Assembly: GCA_030549495.1 (NCBI GenBank)
Contig: JAUIRK010001043.1
Coordinates: forward strand, 620,001 to 684,000
DNA from: Nectonema munidae
Lineage: Eukaryota; Nematomorpha; Nectonematoida; Nectonematidae
Length of the DNA stretch: 64,000 nucleotides
Direction of reading: 5' to 3'
Position numbers and translations under genes: made by a program. This document shows, piece after piece, positions 1 through 9,752 of the stretch. A model generated the notes under the pieces. The model made no database searches. It saw nothing but the letters and a program-made list of their open reading frames with translations, and was not told the origin of the DNA. Within the stretch, counting starts at the first letter, position 1. Each line of letters starts with the position of its first letter.

Positions 1-1258
1 TAAATATTTTAGAAGACAATATCTAGAAGTAAACCGCAAATCTGAATGAAGCTTTCAGATATTTTAAAACCATAAATGCCAAAACTGAGTCCAAAAATGA
101 AACCAGCATCTTCCATTTGGCATAAAAACAGATATTTTATTTAAATTTCAAAAATATTTCTATAGACATTAGACGTAAATCGAACATTTGATTGATACTT
201 TCAGACATTTAAAACCTCTAAATGCAAAAAATGATTTCAGAAATAAAAATTATCATGGTCGAATTGGTATAAAAACATATTTTCACGTAAAATTAGAGAG
301 AATATTTTGGGATATAGTTTTACTACATAAACCGCAAATTTGATTGACACTAGCAGTAAAACCTCTAAATGCGAAAACTGTGTTCAGAAATGAAATCATC
401 ATGATCTATTTGCTATAAAAACATATATTTCACGTAAAATTTGAATAAATATTTTTGAAAACAAATTTTAGAATTAAACGCAAATTTGATTGATACTTAT
501 AGGTATTTTCAAATTCAAACTGCAAAAATTGAGTCCATAAATGAAACTAGCATGGTTGATTTGGTATAAAAACATATATTTAATTGTAAAATTTGAATGA
601 ATGTTTTTGGAGACAATTTTTAGAAGTAATCCACAAATTTCATTAACACTTATAAGTGTTTTCACATTCTAAATGTAAAAAATGAGTTCAGAAATGAAAA
701 CAGCATGATTGATTTGGTATAAAAATATATTTCATGTAAAATTGAGAGAATATTTTTGGAGATAGCTTTTAGAAGTAAACCGCAAATTTGATTGACATTG
801 ACAGATATTTTAAAACCTCTAAATGTGGAAAATTAGTTCAGAAATGAAAACAGCATGGTTGATTTGGTATAAAAACATATATTTCATTGTAAAATTTGAA
901 TGAATGTATTTGGAGACAATTTTTAGAAGTAAACCGCAAATTTGATTAACACTTATAGGTATTTCCAGATCCTAAACGTAAAAAATTAGTCCAGAAATGA
1001 AACCAGCATGGCCGATTTAGTATAACACATATATTTTATGTAAAATGTGAAGGAATGTTTTTGGAGACAATTTTCAGAAGTAAACCGCAAATTTGATTAA
1101 TACTTATAGATATTTTCAAATCCTAAATGTAAAAAATGAGTCCAGAAATGAAAACAGCATGACCGATTTAGTATAAAAACATATATTTTATGTAAAATTT
1201 GAAGGTATATTTTATTAGATACATTTTTGATCAATCAAAATTTTGATTGACATTTTCT
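1..1258. repeat. AT-rich ~148-bp tandem repeat, about 8 copies
   Basis: A block of roughly 145-153 bp recurs head to tail. A recognisable core, AAACCGCAAATTTGATTGA, appears in exact or mutated form near 31, 176, 331, 476, 629, 777, 929 and 1,081. Each copy is followed by a TTTTCA-AAT stretch, a GAAATGAAA-CAGCATG block and a GGTATAAAAACATATATTT block. Copies are clearly diverged, so this is an old array. It starts before the window, so the true copy number is unknown. No coding potential is seen. It is unrelated in sequence to the 31-bp satellite further right. Confidence 0.85.
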
Positions 1259-1842
1259 AAAGAGTAGCCATGATTATTGAAAAAATTAAATATATAAAGT
1301 GTTATGCGTTCCAAACTGTATATAATTATAAATTTTCAGGGTATTATATAATATAGATCCTAAGTTATAAGGTTTAGTACAGATAATGTCAAAATTTTGC
1401 AGAAAAATTTAAATTTTTTATTTTGATTGACAGTTTTGGACATGAAGGGGTCATTCAACTACCATGAAAATGGTTTCAAAAGATGCAGCTAGCGATTTTA
1501 GGAAAAGTCACAAAATTTGAAGGGATATGATTCTTATAAAATTCAACAATCGAACATTATAAAAAATATCTCTGTTCAAATATTAAGCAAATAGAATATT
1601 CTTGCGTTTAAACTGAATAGATAATCAAAATATTCATTCCCAAATAACTATTGAAAAAAATTTCTTGACTTGAAAAAATTAAAGTTTTCAAATGTTACAA
1701 AATGTAGCAAACGTAGTGATAAAGATTAAGTGACTTTTGTTGAAAAAAAATTCTTAGCGCAAGTCTAACAATATTCATTGATATAAAATTGTAACGATTG
1801 AAACCTATTTTAATTTAACTCTAAATGCAAATTAGACAGAAG
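1259..1842. other. AT-rich intergenic DNA, nothing recognised
   Basis: No open frame of note, repeat or RNA gene is visible. Short TTGATTGACA strings echo the neighbouring 148-bp repeat, so part of this may be decayed repeat. Confidence 0.5.
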
Positions 1843-2041
1843 CAGTGATGTAGCCAAAAAAAAGTTGATAGAAGGGGCAAAATTTAAAAACAAAAAACTT
1901 GCGCAACATTATTTATACTTTCTTGATCCTTTCATTGGAGAAATTTTCAAAAACTGATATCGCATAAGATGCATGGGGGCACCATGAGGTACATAGGAGA
2001 GTGGGCACGGCCCCTCATGCCCCAGCCTAGCTACGTCACTG
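1843..2041. mobile_element. hAT-like MITE, 199 bp
   Basis: The left end reads CAGTGATGTAGCCA and the right end, read on the other strand, CAGTGACGTAGCTAGGCT, giving terminal inverted repeats of about 14 bp. The flanking 8-mers GACAGAAG (1,835-1,842) and AAGAGAAG (2,042-2,049) match at 6 of 8 bases, as expected for an old 8-bp hAT target duplication. The interior has no transposase. The inner right end (GGTACAT, GGCCCCTCATGCCCCAGCC) is closely shared with the right end of the shell at 42,959-48,249, so the two belong to one family. The superfamily call rests on end sequence and target size only. Confidence 0.65.
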
Positions 2042-2185
2042 AAGAGAAGAGAACTGAATGAGATAGGAGAGCTTAACAAGAGAAGAGTGCTTGAATGAAA
2101 GAAGAGAGCTTGAGTGAATGATTGAGTTTTAGCAGAGAAAGCGGAAGAGAAAAACAAAGGAGACAGAAAGAGAAATAGAATCACT
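2042..2185. repeat. GA-rich simple-sequence tract
   Basis: Purine-rich plus strand made of imperfect AGAGAAGAG, GAGCTTGA and GAATGA units, with no coding potential. It starts exactly at the right end of the MITE. Confidence 0.6.
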
Positions 2186-2424
2186 GTGACAGAAGATGAG
2201 AAAATCTAGTGGATCATCAACATGTGATTGCTCTGTGACCTGTATGCATATTGAAGCAAAGGATTATTATTATATAGCTCTCACGCATCGTCTGCAAAAT
2301 ATGTTCGATAGAAAAGCAGCTTGGCATGATGTTTGATTGATTCGAAAGTCTGCATTCTTTCTATGCGAACATCATACATGTTTTATAAACAAGTAGCAAC
2401 TCTTACTTATAGAAAATTATTGGG
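2186..2424. other. Intergenic DNA, nothing recognised
   Basis: No gene, repeat or RNA signal could be supported. Confidence 0.4.
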
Positions 2425-2526
2425 GGCGAAGGTTATTTTCGCCCCCCCCCCCCCCCTCCCCCTGAAAACATATTGGGGAGGGGGAGGGGGGGGCGGTCGC
2501 CCCCCCCCCCGGATCTGCGCCCCTGG
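2425..2526. repeat. C-run/G-run tract, probable hAT-type terminus
   Basis: Contains runs of C, then GGGGAGGGGGAGGGGGGGG, then a second C run, so the two strands could fold back or form G-quadruplex-like structures. Read on the minus strand, the right edge begins CAGGGGCGCAGATCCGGGGG, a typical hAT-like terminal sequence next to (AT)n. A matching left end was not found. The exact run lengths may be assembly-limited. Confidence 0.45.
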
Positions 2527-2850
2527 CTCATATATATATATTTACAAATTAATAAATAAGTTGGTTCTTGAAATTTACTCATGGTGGTGGAAAGTTTTTC
2601 CAACCGTGGGATGAAATGAGATTCCCTGTATTTAACTACACGATAAAAAAAATATAAAAAAATTGCACACAAAGATGATATTTTAAGATATAAACATTTT
2701 AAAAATGGATCATTTTTAATGAATATCAGAATTATATCATACTCTGTTTTAGGGAAAACCATGTATGCCTCCCTCATTTTTATATCATAAATATACAATA
2801 TAGATAAAATGGGGTTGCGTCTTATTTGAAACTAATATAAAGATAAAGTT
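2527..2850. other. AT-rich intergenic DNA, nothing recognised
   Basis: No supported gene or repeat between the C/G-run tract and the SINE. Confidence 0.4.
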
Positions 2851-2994
2851 AAACGTACCATAGGGTGTTTTCATCGAGAAGGCACACTTGCGCCGCTTGT
2901 ATCGAACTATGAGGAAAGTAGGCTTGATGCGGGATCGAACCCAAGACCTTGAGTTATCGAATCCAGCATCTAACCAACCTTACTCACGCTCCCT
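2851..2994 (-). mobile_element. tRNA-derived SINE, copy 1 (near full length)
   Basis: On the minus strand it starts around GGGAGCGTGAGTAAGGTTGG. It contains a tRNA D-arm/A-box-like GTTGGTTAGATGC, then a perfect B-box GGTTCGATCC about 40 bp further on. A non-tRNA body follows (CATCAAGCCTAC, ATAGTTCGATACAAGCGGCG, TCTCGATGAAAACACCC). The same order is seen in the copies at 42,078, 57,081 and 62,768. A-box plus B-box plus a shared unrelated body, dispersed in both orientations, is the hallmark of a tRNA-type SINE. No cloverleaf and no long A tail are evident. Confidence 0.8.
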
Positions 2995-3079
2995 TCATCA
3001 TATTTTAATATGATGATGCTGTGTTCATGTAAAACAAAAATTCATCGCTAGAGTCTTAATAGTCAGAGTAAAACTTTAT

Positions 3080-3502
3080 TCATGAACAAAAGGCTTAAAT
3101 TTTGTGAAAAATTTAAGCAAGTCTCTTCTCTCCAATAGCATAGCATACAACTGCTAAGCGCCTTTATGGTATTTGCTATTTTTTTTAATTTTTTAAAAAT
3201 AACTTCTTTTTTTTATTTTTTAAATTCACATCTAGTTAAAATAATGATCGCACCTATCATTACTTAAATATAAAAATTTTGTGAAAAATGTAGGCAAGTC
3301 TCTTCTCTCCATAGCATAGCATACAACTGCTAAGCTCCTTTCAGGTATTTGTTTTTTTTTAAATAATTATTTTTTTATTTATTTTTTAAATAAGTTCATA
3401 TCTAGTTAAAATAATGATCGCACCTATCATTACTTAAATATAAAAATTTGGACAAGTCTTTTCTTTCCAATAGCTAACATACAACTGCTAAGCTCCTTTC
3501 AG
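3080..3502. repeat. Three tandem copies of a ~170-bp AT-rich unit
   Basis: GTCTCTTCTCTCC (or GTCTTTTCTTTCC) followed by AATAGC-ATA and ACAACTGCTAAGC occurs at 3,121, 3,298 and 3,456. ATGATCGCACCTATCATTAC occurs twice, in copies 1 and 2. Copies differ mainly in the length of central T/A runs. No coding potential. Confidence 0.8.
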
Positions 3503-4389
3503 ATTTTGTGGATGGATCTTAACAAAGCATTAATTTTCGTCGTAAACATGAGTTGTGTTACTTTGGATAAAAAATCACTCAATTTTTTGATATTGTATTT
3601 TTTCTGAAGTCCGTCCAATTTTTTTTCTTTCAAAAAAGAAGCCGAAATCCACTTGGAGTATTTAGAAAAAAAAGACTTAAATTTTAATTAAGGAGAAAAG
3701 TAGTCTTACACTTTTGGTGGCAAAAAATTGACTACTTTCACATTACAGCTTTTTTTTTGTTTTTTTTTCAATTTTAATATAAAATTCTAAAGAGCTTAAT
3801 AATGCATTTTTTGTAGATTAGAATTCACGTAAAAAAAGATTTATGTATAGGTCGCGATAGACCTTCATATTGATGCTCTCTATGCTGTTTGCTTGGCAAG
3901 TTTTAGGGTTGTCAAATCGAATAGTAGCTCAGAATAGTAAACTTTTTTTTAGAACTTTAAAAAATCTAGATAATACTTCATTAATAATAATTTAAACATT
4001 AAATAGACGCATTATCATTAATCTTGTTTAAAAGAATTTGGAAGACAAGTTTGTGAAGAGATTGAATTATGTTAACTTTTCTGTCTAACTTTCCATTTCT
4101 CCAAATTTATGGTACTAAATTATTGCTTTATTATATACCTTCGCATGATGCCCTTATGGAGTTTTACTCCACTTGAATTTAAAAGTTAAATTTCAATAAA
4201 ATCAGAAAAGTTTCAGTCCTCTAAGTTTTTTGTAATTTTCAATTACAACATTTCGTATATTTTAAAATTAATTTTTGTTCAATTAAATTTTTTTTACGAG
4301 AGTATCATACAAAAAAGTTAAAAGCAATAGAAATTTTTTTTCAAGCTAAATGAACAAAATGACCATAAGTTTAAAACTGTATTAGACAA
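3503..4389. other. AT-rich DNA, nothing recognised
   Basis: No supported gene. Part of it may be the 3' non-coding portion of the piggyBac relic that follows on the minus strand, but no TTAA-flanked terminal repeat was identified. Confidence 0.4.
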
Positions 4390-4398
4390 TATAATTTT

Positions 4399-5530
4399 TT
4401 ATTTACAACTAGGGCAAATTAAAAATAATTGATGCTTGCAAACACGTTTTTGGCATTTCTGACACTGCCTTGTGGTTCTAGCTTTTTTGGAGGTAGGACA
4501 AATCTTGCAAAAAACTCTTTTACTACTTGAAGGTGGAAAATACGTGTCTTTACTTCCTTCAAAGCCATAAAAATTCAGGGGAAACTTTGTTTTTGAGTTC
4601 AGCTCTTGAATAGTGGAGCGTATTTTCATTGAGTTATAACAGAGCTCCATTGCCAAAGATTTTAAAAACAACTTCCTTCCACTTTTTTTAGTTGCAGAAA
4701 AAATGCTCTCTGGACAATTATGGTTCAGAATTACTATGGAGTTCAAAGCTGCTATGTCTAAATAGTTTGAAAACACAGCGGTGGGCCACTTTCTTGAAGG
4801 TTTGTAGGATCGATATGATCTAATCATGCGATTAGCCACATCCACTCCAATTTTTGACCTGTTCTAAGACAGAAGCGACTCTGGTTTAGCTTTGTCTCCA
4901 ATTAACTCCAAGCTTATACAGTGTTGTAAAGACAATACATATACAACTTTAAAATTTTTTGTAGCGTGTCTTCAGAAAATGTAGGCTGCGACAGAGGCAT
5001 ACTTTGAATAAATTATCTTGCTCTCACATTCTTGGAGCTTTAGTGTCTTCAGATAGTGAGGGCGTAATATTCCAGGAACAAACCTTCTGTTTGATTTGAC
5101 TGTTACACATATAGTCAAATTATTCTCCATCATTCATTCAGCAAGATTATGATCTGTGAAAAATCGATCAGTGAAGACACCGCAACCACTTGGTATCTCA
5201 CAGAGCGTTGTCAATCTCTTCACGATCGAATTACCAGAGAAATAATTTTCTCCAATACCTGAAATATATATTTCAGATTTCAAACAGTAATAAATTCTAG
5301 AATCGTTGAGATGATAGAACTTAATACCGTAATGTCCAGGCTTTTTTGGGTCATAAACTTTCATTGAAAATCCACCTCTGAAAGAAACCAGTTGCTCATC
5401 AATTGTCACTGACTCTGTAGGTGTCCAAAACTTATGACATATTTTCAAAAAAATGGTCATGCAAAAAACTGACTGAAGAAATTCGATCATTTGGGTTTCT
5501 TTTGCAAAAGATCTCTTTTGCCTTTTAATA
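4399..5530 (-). pseudogene. piggyBac transposase relic, C-terminal part
   Basis: Read from 5,530 down to 4,399, the translation matches the piggyBac DDE core in order. CHKFWTPTESVTIDEQLVSF carries the first catalytic Asp in the TIDEQL block. KPGHYGIKFY follows, then FTDRFFTDHNLAE with the second catalytic region. GVDVANRMIRSY is the third-Asp region, followed by RKWPTAVFSNYLDIAALNS. The C-terminal Cys-rich finger has CxxC, CxxC, CxxH and CxxC pairs (CKICPTS, CQKCQKRVCKH, CPSCK). The frame is broken by stop codons between 4,846 and 5,133. The N-terminal third is missing: before about 5,530 only a weak SRHESYFFILK-like stretch is seen, then satellite begins at 5,611. Dead DNA transposon. Confidence 0.88.
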
Positions 5531-5610
5531 TAAAGAAATATGATTCATGGCGAGATGATTCGTAAACAGATATAAAGATGATTATATACGAATCGAATTC
5601 ATCAAACTAT

Positions 5611-7470
5611 CAAACAGGGAGGATTTAAACACAGGCAGGCACAAACAGAGAAAACTTAAACACATTCAAGCACAAACAGGTAGCACTTAAACAGATTCAG
5701 GCAGAAAAAGGGAACACTTTAAAACAGGTAAACACCTACAAGGGCCACTCAAACACAGGAACGCACAAACAAAGAGGACACAAACACAGGCAGGCACGAA
5801 CAGAAGGCACTCAAACACAGGTAGGCACAAATAGGGAGCACTCAAGCACAGGCAGACACAAACAGGGAGCACTCAAACAACAGGAGGCACTCAAACAGAG
5901 GCAGGCACAAACATGGGGCACTATAACACAGGCAGACACAAACAAGGAGCACTCAAACACAGGAAGGCTCAAACAGGGAGCACTCAAACACAGGCAGGCC
6001 CAAACAGGGTTGACTTAAACACAGGCAGGCAAAAAAGGGAGCACTTTAACACAGGCAAACACCAACAAGGGGCATTTAAACACAAGCAGGCATAAACAGG
6101 AGGCACTCAAACATGGGGCACTATAAAACAGGCAGACATAAACAAGGAGCACTCAAACACAGGCAGGCTCAAAAAGGGAGCACTCAAACACAGCTAGGCA
6201 CAAACAGAGAGGACTAAAACACAGGCTGGCACAAACAGGGAACACTTAAACACATGCAAGATCAAACAGGGAGCACTTAAACAGATTCAGCACAAAAAGA
6301 GAACACTTTAACACAGGCAAGCACCAACAGAGGGCACTCAAACACAGGAAGCACATAAAGGCAAAAACAGGGAGCACTCAAACAAAGTCAGGAACAAACG
6401 ACGGCACTCAATCAACAGGGAACACCCAAACACGGTCAGGCACAAACAATGGGCACTTAAACACAGGTAGGACTTAAACAATAAGCAAGAAGAAACAGGG
6501 ACCACTTAAATACAGGAAGGCACTCAAATAGGAAGAACCCAACATACGCAAGCACAAACAAGGTGGAATTAAACACAGGCAGGCACAAACAGCGAGCACT
6601 TAGACATAGGCAGGCGCAAACAGGTAACACTCAAACGCATGCAATTACTAACAGAGAGCACTCAAACACAGGCATTAACAAACAACGAGCACAAAATCAA
6701 CAGGGAGCATCCAAACACAGACAGACACAAGCAACAAAGGCAAGGAGAAAAGGGAGCACTTAAACACAGGCAGGCACGCAAACACAGCGAGCACCCGACA
6801 AAGGCAGGTACAAACAGGGTGGTTTTAACCACATGTAAGCACTTAAACATATTTAAGCACAAAAAGGGAACACTTAAACACAGGCAAGTACTAACAGAGG
6901 GCACTCAAACACACAAAGGCAAAATAGGGAGCACTCAAACACAGGCAAAATAGGGAGCACTCAAACACAGGCAGAAACAAACAAAAAGCACTCTATCAAC
7001 AGGGAGCACTCAAACACAAGCAGGCACAAACAAGGAGCAGTTAAACACAGGTAGGACCTAAACAATAGTCAAGCAGAAACAAGGAGCACTTAAACACAGG
7101 CAGGCACTCAAACAGGGAGAACCCAACACACGCAGGCACAAACAGGGCGCACTTAAACAGAGACAGGCACAAAAAGGGAGCACTTTAACACAGGCAAACA
7201 CCAACAGGGGGCATTCAAACACAAGCAGGCATAAACAGGAGGCACTCAAACGCAAGTACAAACAGAGAGCACTTAAATAGATTCAGGCACAAAAAGGGAG
7301 CACTTTAACACAGGCAAGCACCAACAGAGGGCACTTAAACACAGGAAGGCACAAACAGGGAACACACAAACACAGTAAGGCATAAACAAGGAGCACTTAA
7401 GCACAGGTAGGACTTAAATATTAGGCAAGCAGAAACAGGGAGCACTTAAACACAGGGAGGCACAGTCAGA
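5611..7470. repeat. 31-bp satellite, block A (diverged)
   Basis: Degenerate head-to-tail copies of a 31-bp monomer that typically begins CACAGGCAGGCACAAACAGG and ends GAGCACTTAAA or GAGCACTCAAA. Variant monomers (ending TTTAA, CACTATAA, GACTTAAA) occur in a fixed order that recurs around 11.46-11.80 kb and 13.73-14.09 kb, which shows older multi-monomer duplications. Positions 5,912-6,111 hold a 200-bp string of six 31-mers plus the 15-bp CATGGGGCACTATAA fragment, a likely precursor of the 139-bp unit of block C. The plus strand is strikingly poor in T. Confidence 0.92.
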
Positions 7471-8639
7471 GAGGGGGCGGTGAAAAATAGGGAATTTAAA
7501 AAAGGTGAATAGCCCTTACAAGGGGGAGAACAAAAGAAAAAAACGGGATTTCAAGGGGGTTAAAAAGTCTTTCAATTATCCGTAGCCACTAAATGCCAGT
7601 TCAAACCTTATAGTTTGAAACCAAAGGTGGAATTGGTGAGGTTTTAATCACCGAAACCTGTCTTTCACACAATCTATTCTATGTGATAATGATCAAATAC
7701 AAGAGAACTTACAATTTCTAGTAATATATATTTTAATTCATATTTTTAATAAAGAGCATTGTTAAAAACAAAAGAGAATGAAATATGCTTTTTAATTTTA
7801 AAGAAATTAAAAATTTTACTAAATATTTTTCAAAAATTGAAATATATTTTAAATATTTTATAAATTTGTTCGCATGGACATTATTGACATCGAGTTAACA
7901 AAAATAAAGGACAAATTTTCACTTTTCAAAACTAAAGGCTTTACTTTCGCAACTTATTTTATACCTACCCTTCTCAAGAAATTTCTTGAGAAAAAAGAAA
8001 GATATTCTTGAGAAAGACCCTTCTCAAGCTTTAATTTGTCTTGCGTGTGCTCAACTACTGAATACTACTGTAATTTTTTATTCTAAATTGTACATTTTTT
8101 CCAATAAATTCTTTCTTTTTTTCAAGAAAGATAATTAGTTTGTTTGTTACTATTTTAAATTTATATTTTTTAATAAAACAGGGTTCTTGTTTTTATTTTA
8201 TTAGTAATTAATATTCTGATTTCTATAAAAGATAACCACTGTAGATAATTTTTAAATATGTAAGGTGTTAATAATAGTCTATTTTCTTTAAACTAAGTTA
8301 TTTAGTTAAAAATTTTTTTCTTAATTGTATTACTTAAAAATTTTAATTATTAAGTTAAAGATTTCATTAGATTTGTACAAATTTATTTTTAATTTAAATA
8401 AACACAACTATCTACTTTTGATTAAGATTTTATGTGGTTAACGATAAATTATTCTCATATTTTATATTGTCCACTAATTTGGATGATAATCTAATTTGCT
8501 AATTCATTTATTATGTAAATTATCATATCTTTGCGTGTAAAATTGATCTTTATATCTACTAATGATCCTTCTGTGGGATATCAATAATTATTAGGTGTAC
8601 CAATAATGTTTACAGTGGTAACAATTTATGGGAGGTACC
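7471..8639. other. AT-rich spacer in the satellite, copy 1
   Basis: Non-satellite DNA that starts with GAGAGGGGGCGGT and contains no open frame of note. It is nearly identical to 16,797-17,991. A 22-bp perfect palindrome with core TCTCAAGAAATTTCTTGAGA lies at 7,971-7,992, with two further TTCTCAAG/CTTGAGAA motifs within 60 bp. Poly-T/A-rich sequence fills the rest. At 8,632-8,639 is GAGGTACC, the left target duplication of the hAT element. Its origin is unknown; it could itself be a non-autonomous element that landed in the array. Confidence 0.7.
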
Positions 8640-9711
8640 CAGGCACGTCGCCAGGACACTTGTCCGGGGGGGCACGCATAAAAATTTTGGGGCACCAATT
8701 TAGTTATTAAGGGAGTGAAAAAATACGTAACGTCCGCTTCTACAGCTATGCTCACTCACAGACGGATAGTTGACAGGTGGACGAAACCGAAGATATCAGA
8801 ATAAACCCCAAAGCATGTTACTAGTAATTTCAATCTAATCAGTAAAATTGTAAAAACAAACCCACAATCTGAAAGTAGCAAACAGTTATTTATTTACAAG
8901 ATCAAAATATATAAAAAAAAGGAACAAGTTGCAGCATAGAACATCACTTCTTTCTAATACACCTGAATTTTTCGATTATTTTTTGCAAAGTCTTTCAATA
9001 CTTCAAAATCTAGAATCTTTGTGTATTCGCGCAAAAATGACAGAAGGACAAGGTTGCTTTTTCGCTGATGCGTCATGGATCGTCTATAGGATGTCAGCAC
9101 TCTCATTAGTGTGGAAAAGGATGCTTCACACACAGCGGAACTGTTACCAAAGGTAAGTGCAGCTGAGTACAGTTGGTAAACCAATGAGAATCCCGTTTGG
9201 AAGGGATACAATAACGAACAGATATCTCCCATGTCTTTGTGCATGGTGACATCAAACTCTTTAAGGATCAGATTTTTGGCCACCAAGCATTCCGCTGCAA
9301 ACAAAGATGACTGTGGATATAATTTAATGAGCTCTGCAAGTTTTTGAACTTTATCAAGAAAGCCTTCGTTTTCGGGCCAGAGGTTGGAAATGGACGTTGA
9401 GAGAGCACAGTTTCGTTCCGAAAACCGTCTACTTAATTCCCCCATGCAACTGTCAAGCATTTCAACCAAAATGCGCTTCTGCATTGCTGCCTCATTCGAA
9501 TCATGATCTTCAGACGTGTGTCCAACAACAGAAAGCACGACTGCATCTTTAAGTTTAGCCGAATTTAAAAAAAAAAGCAATATTGTCTGATCAAATGTAT
9601 TGTTATGGTTGTTCCAACTTTTTTAATTGCTTTGTTATAATAGTAGTTTTTAGTGCCGTTTTTTCGTGCCCCATTTTGACCCCCCCCCCCCCCCCCATGA
9701 CGACGGGCCTG
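8640..9711 (-). mobile_element. hAT transposon, truncated, copy 1
   Basis: The ends are CAGGCACGTCGCCAGGA on the left and, on the other strand, CAGGCCCGTCGTCATGGGG on the right. These give an imperfect terminal inverted repeat of about 15 bp. It is flanked by a perfect 8-bp duplication GAGGTACC at 8,632-8,639 and 9,712-9,719, the hAT signature. At 1,072 bp it is far shorter than an autonomous hAT element and keeps only the 3' part of the transposase. A 16-17 bp C run lies just inside the right end. The copy at 17,992-19,059 has the same target duplication and so was copied together with its flanks. Confidence 0.9.
8954..9580 (-). pseudogene. hAT transposase, C-terminal remnant, copy 1
   Basis: A 208-codon frame on the minus strand. 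The C-terminal half matches the hAT dimerisation domain of the ZMYM/THAP12-like branch: LVYQLYSAALTFGNSSAVCE, then ASFSTLMRVLTSYRRSMTHQ, then RKSNLVLLSFLREYTK. The N-terminal half (MQKRILVEMLDSCMGEL, ALSTSISNLWPENEGFLD) looks like the end of the catalytic region. The zinc finger and first catalytic residues are absent, so it cannot be a working transposase alone. The start is only the first Met of the open frame. Compared with copy 2 it lacks one codon near the C-terminus and differs at about eight residues. Confidence 0.85.
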
Positions 9712-9752
9712 GAGGTACCCAACATCTTTTCAGTACGAATAATCTTTGAATA

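Noticed and set aside
2333-2798. Open frames on both strands through the C/G-run tract
   Set aside because: Gly/Pro/Arg stretches arise from homopolymer runs; no domain and no supporting context.
6662-6904. Minus-strand Cys/Leu-rich frames in the satellite resembling small secreted proteins
   Set aside because: They are the complement of the same repeat and occur at every similar position in the array. The Cys and Leu pattern comes from TGTG/CTTG in the repeat.
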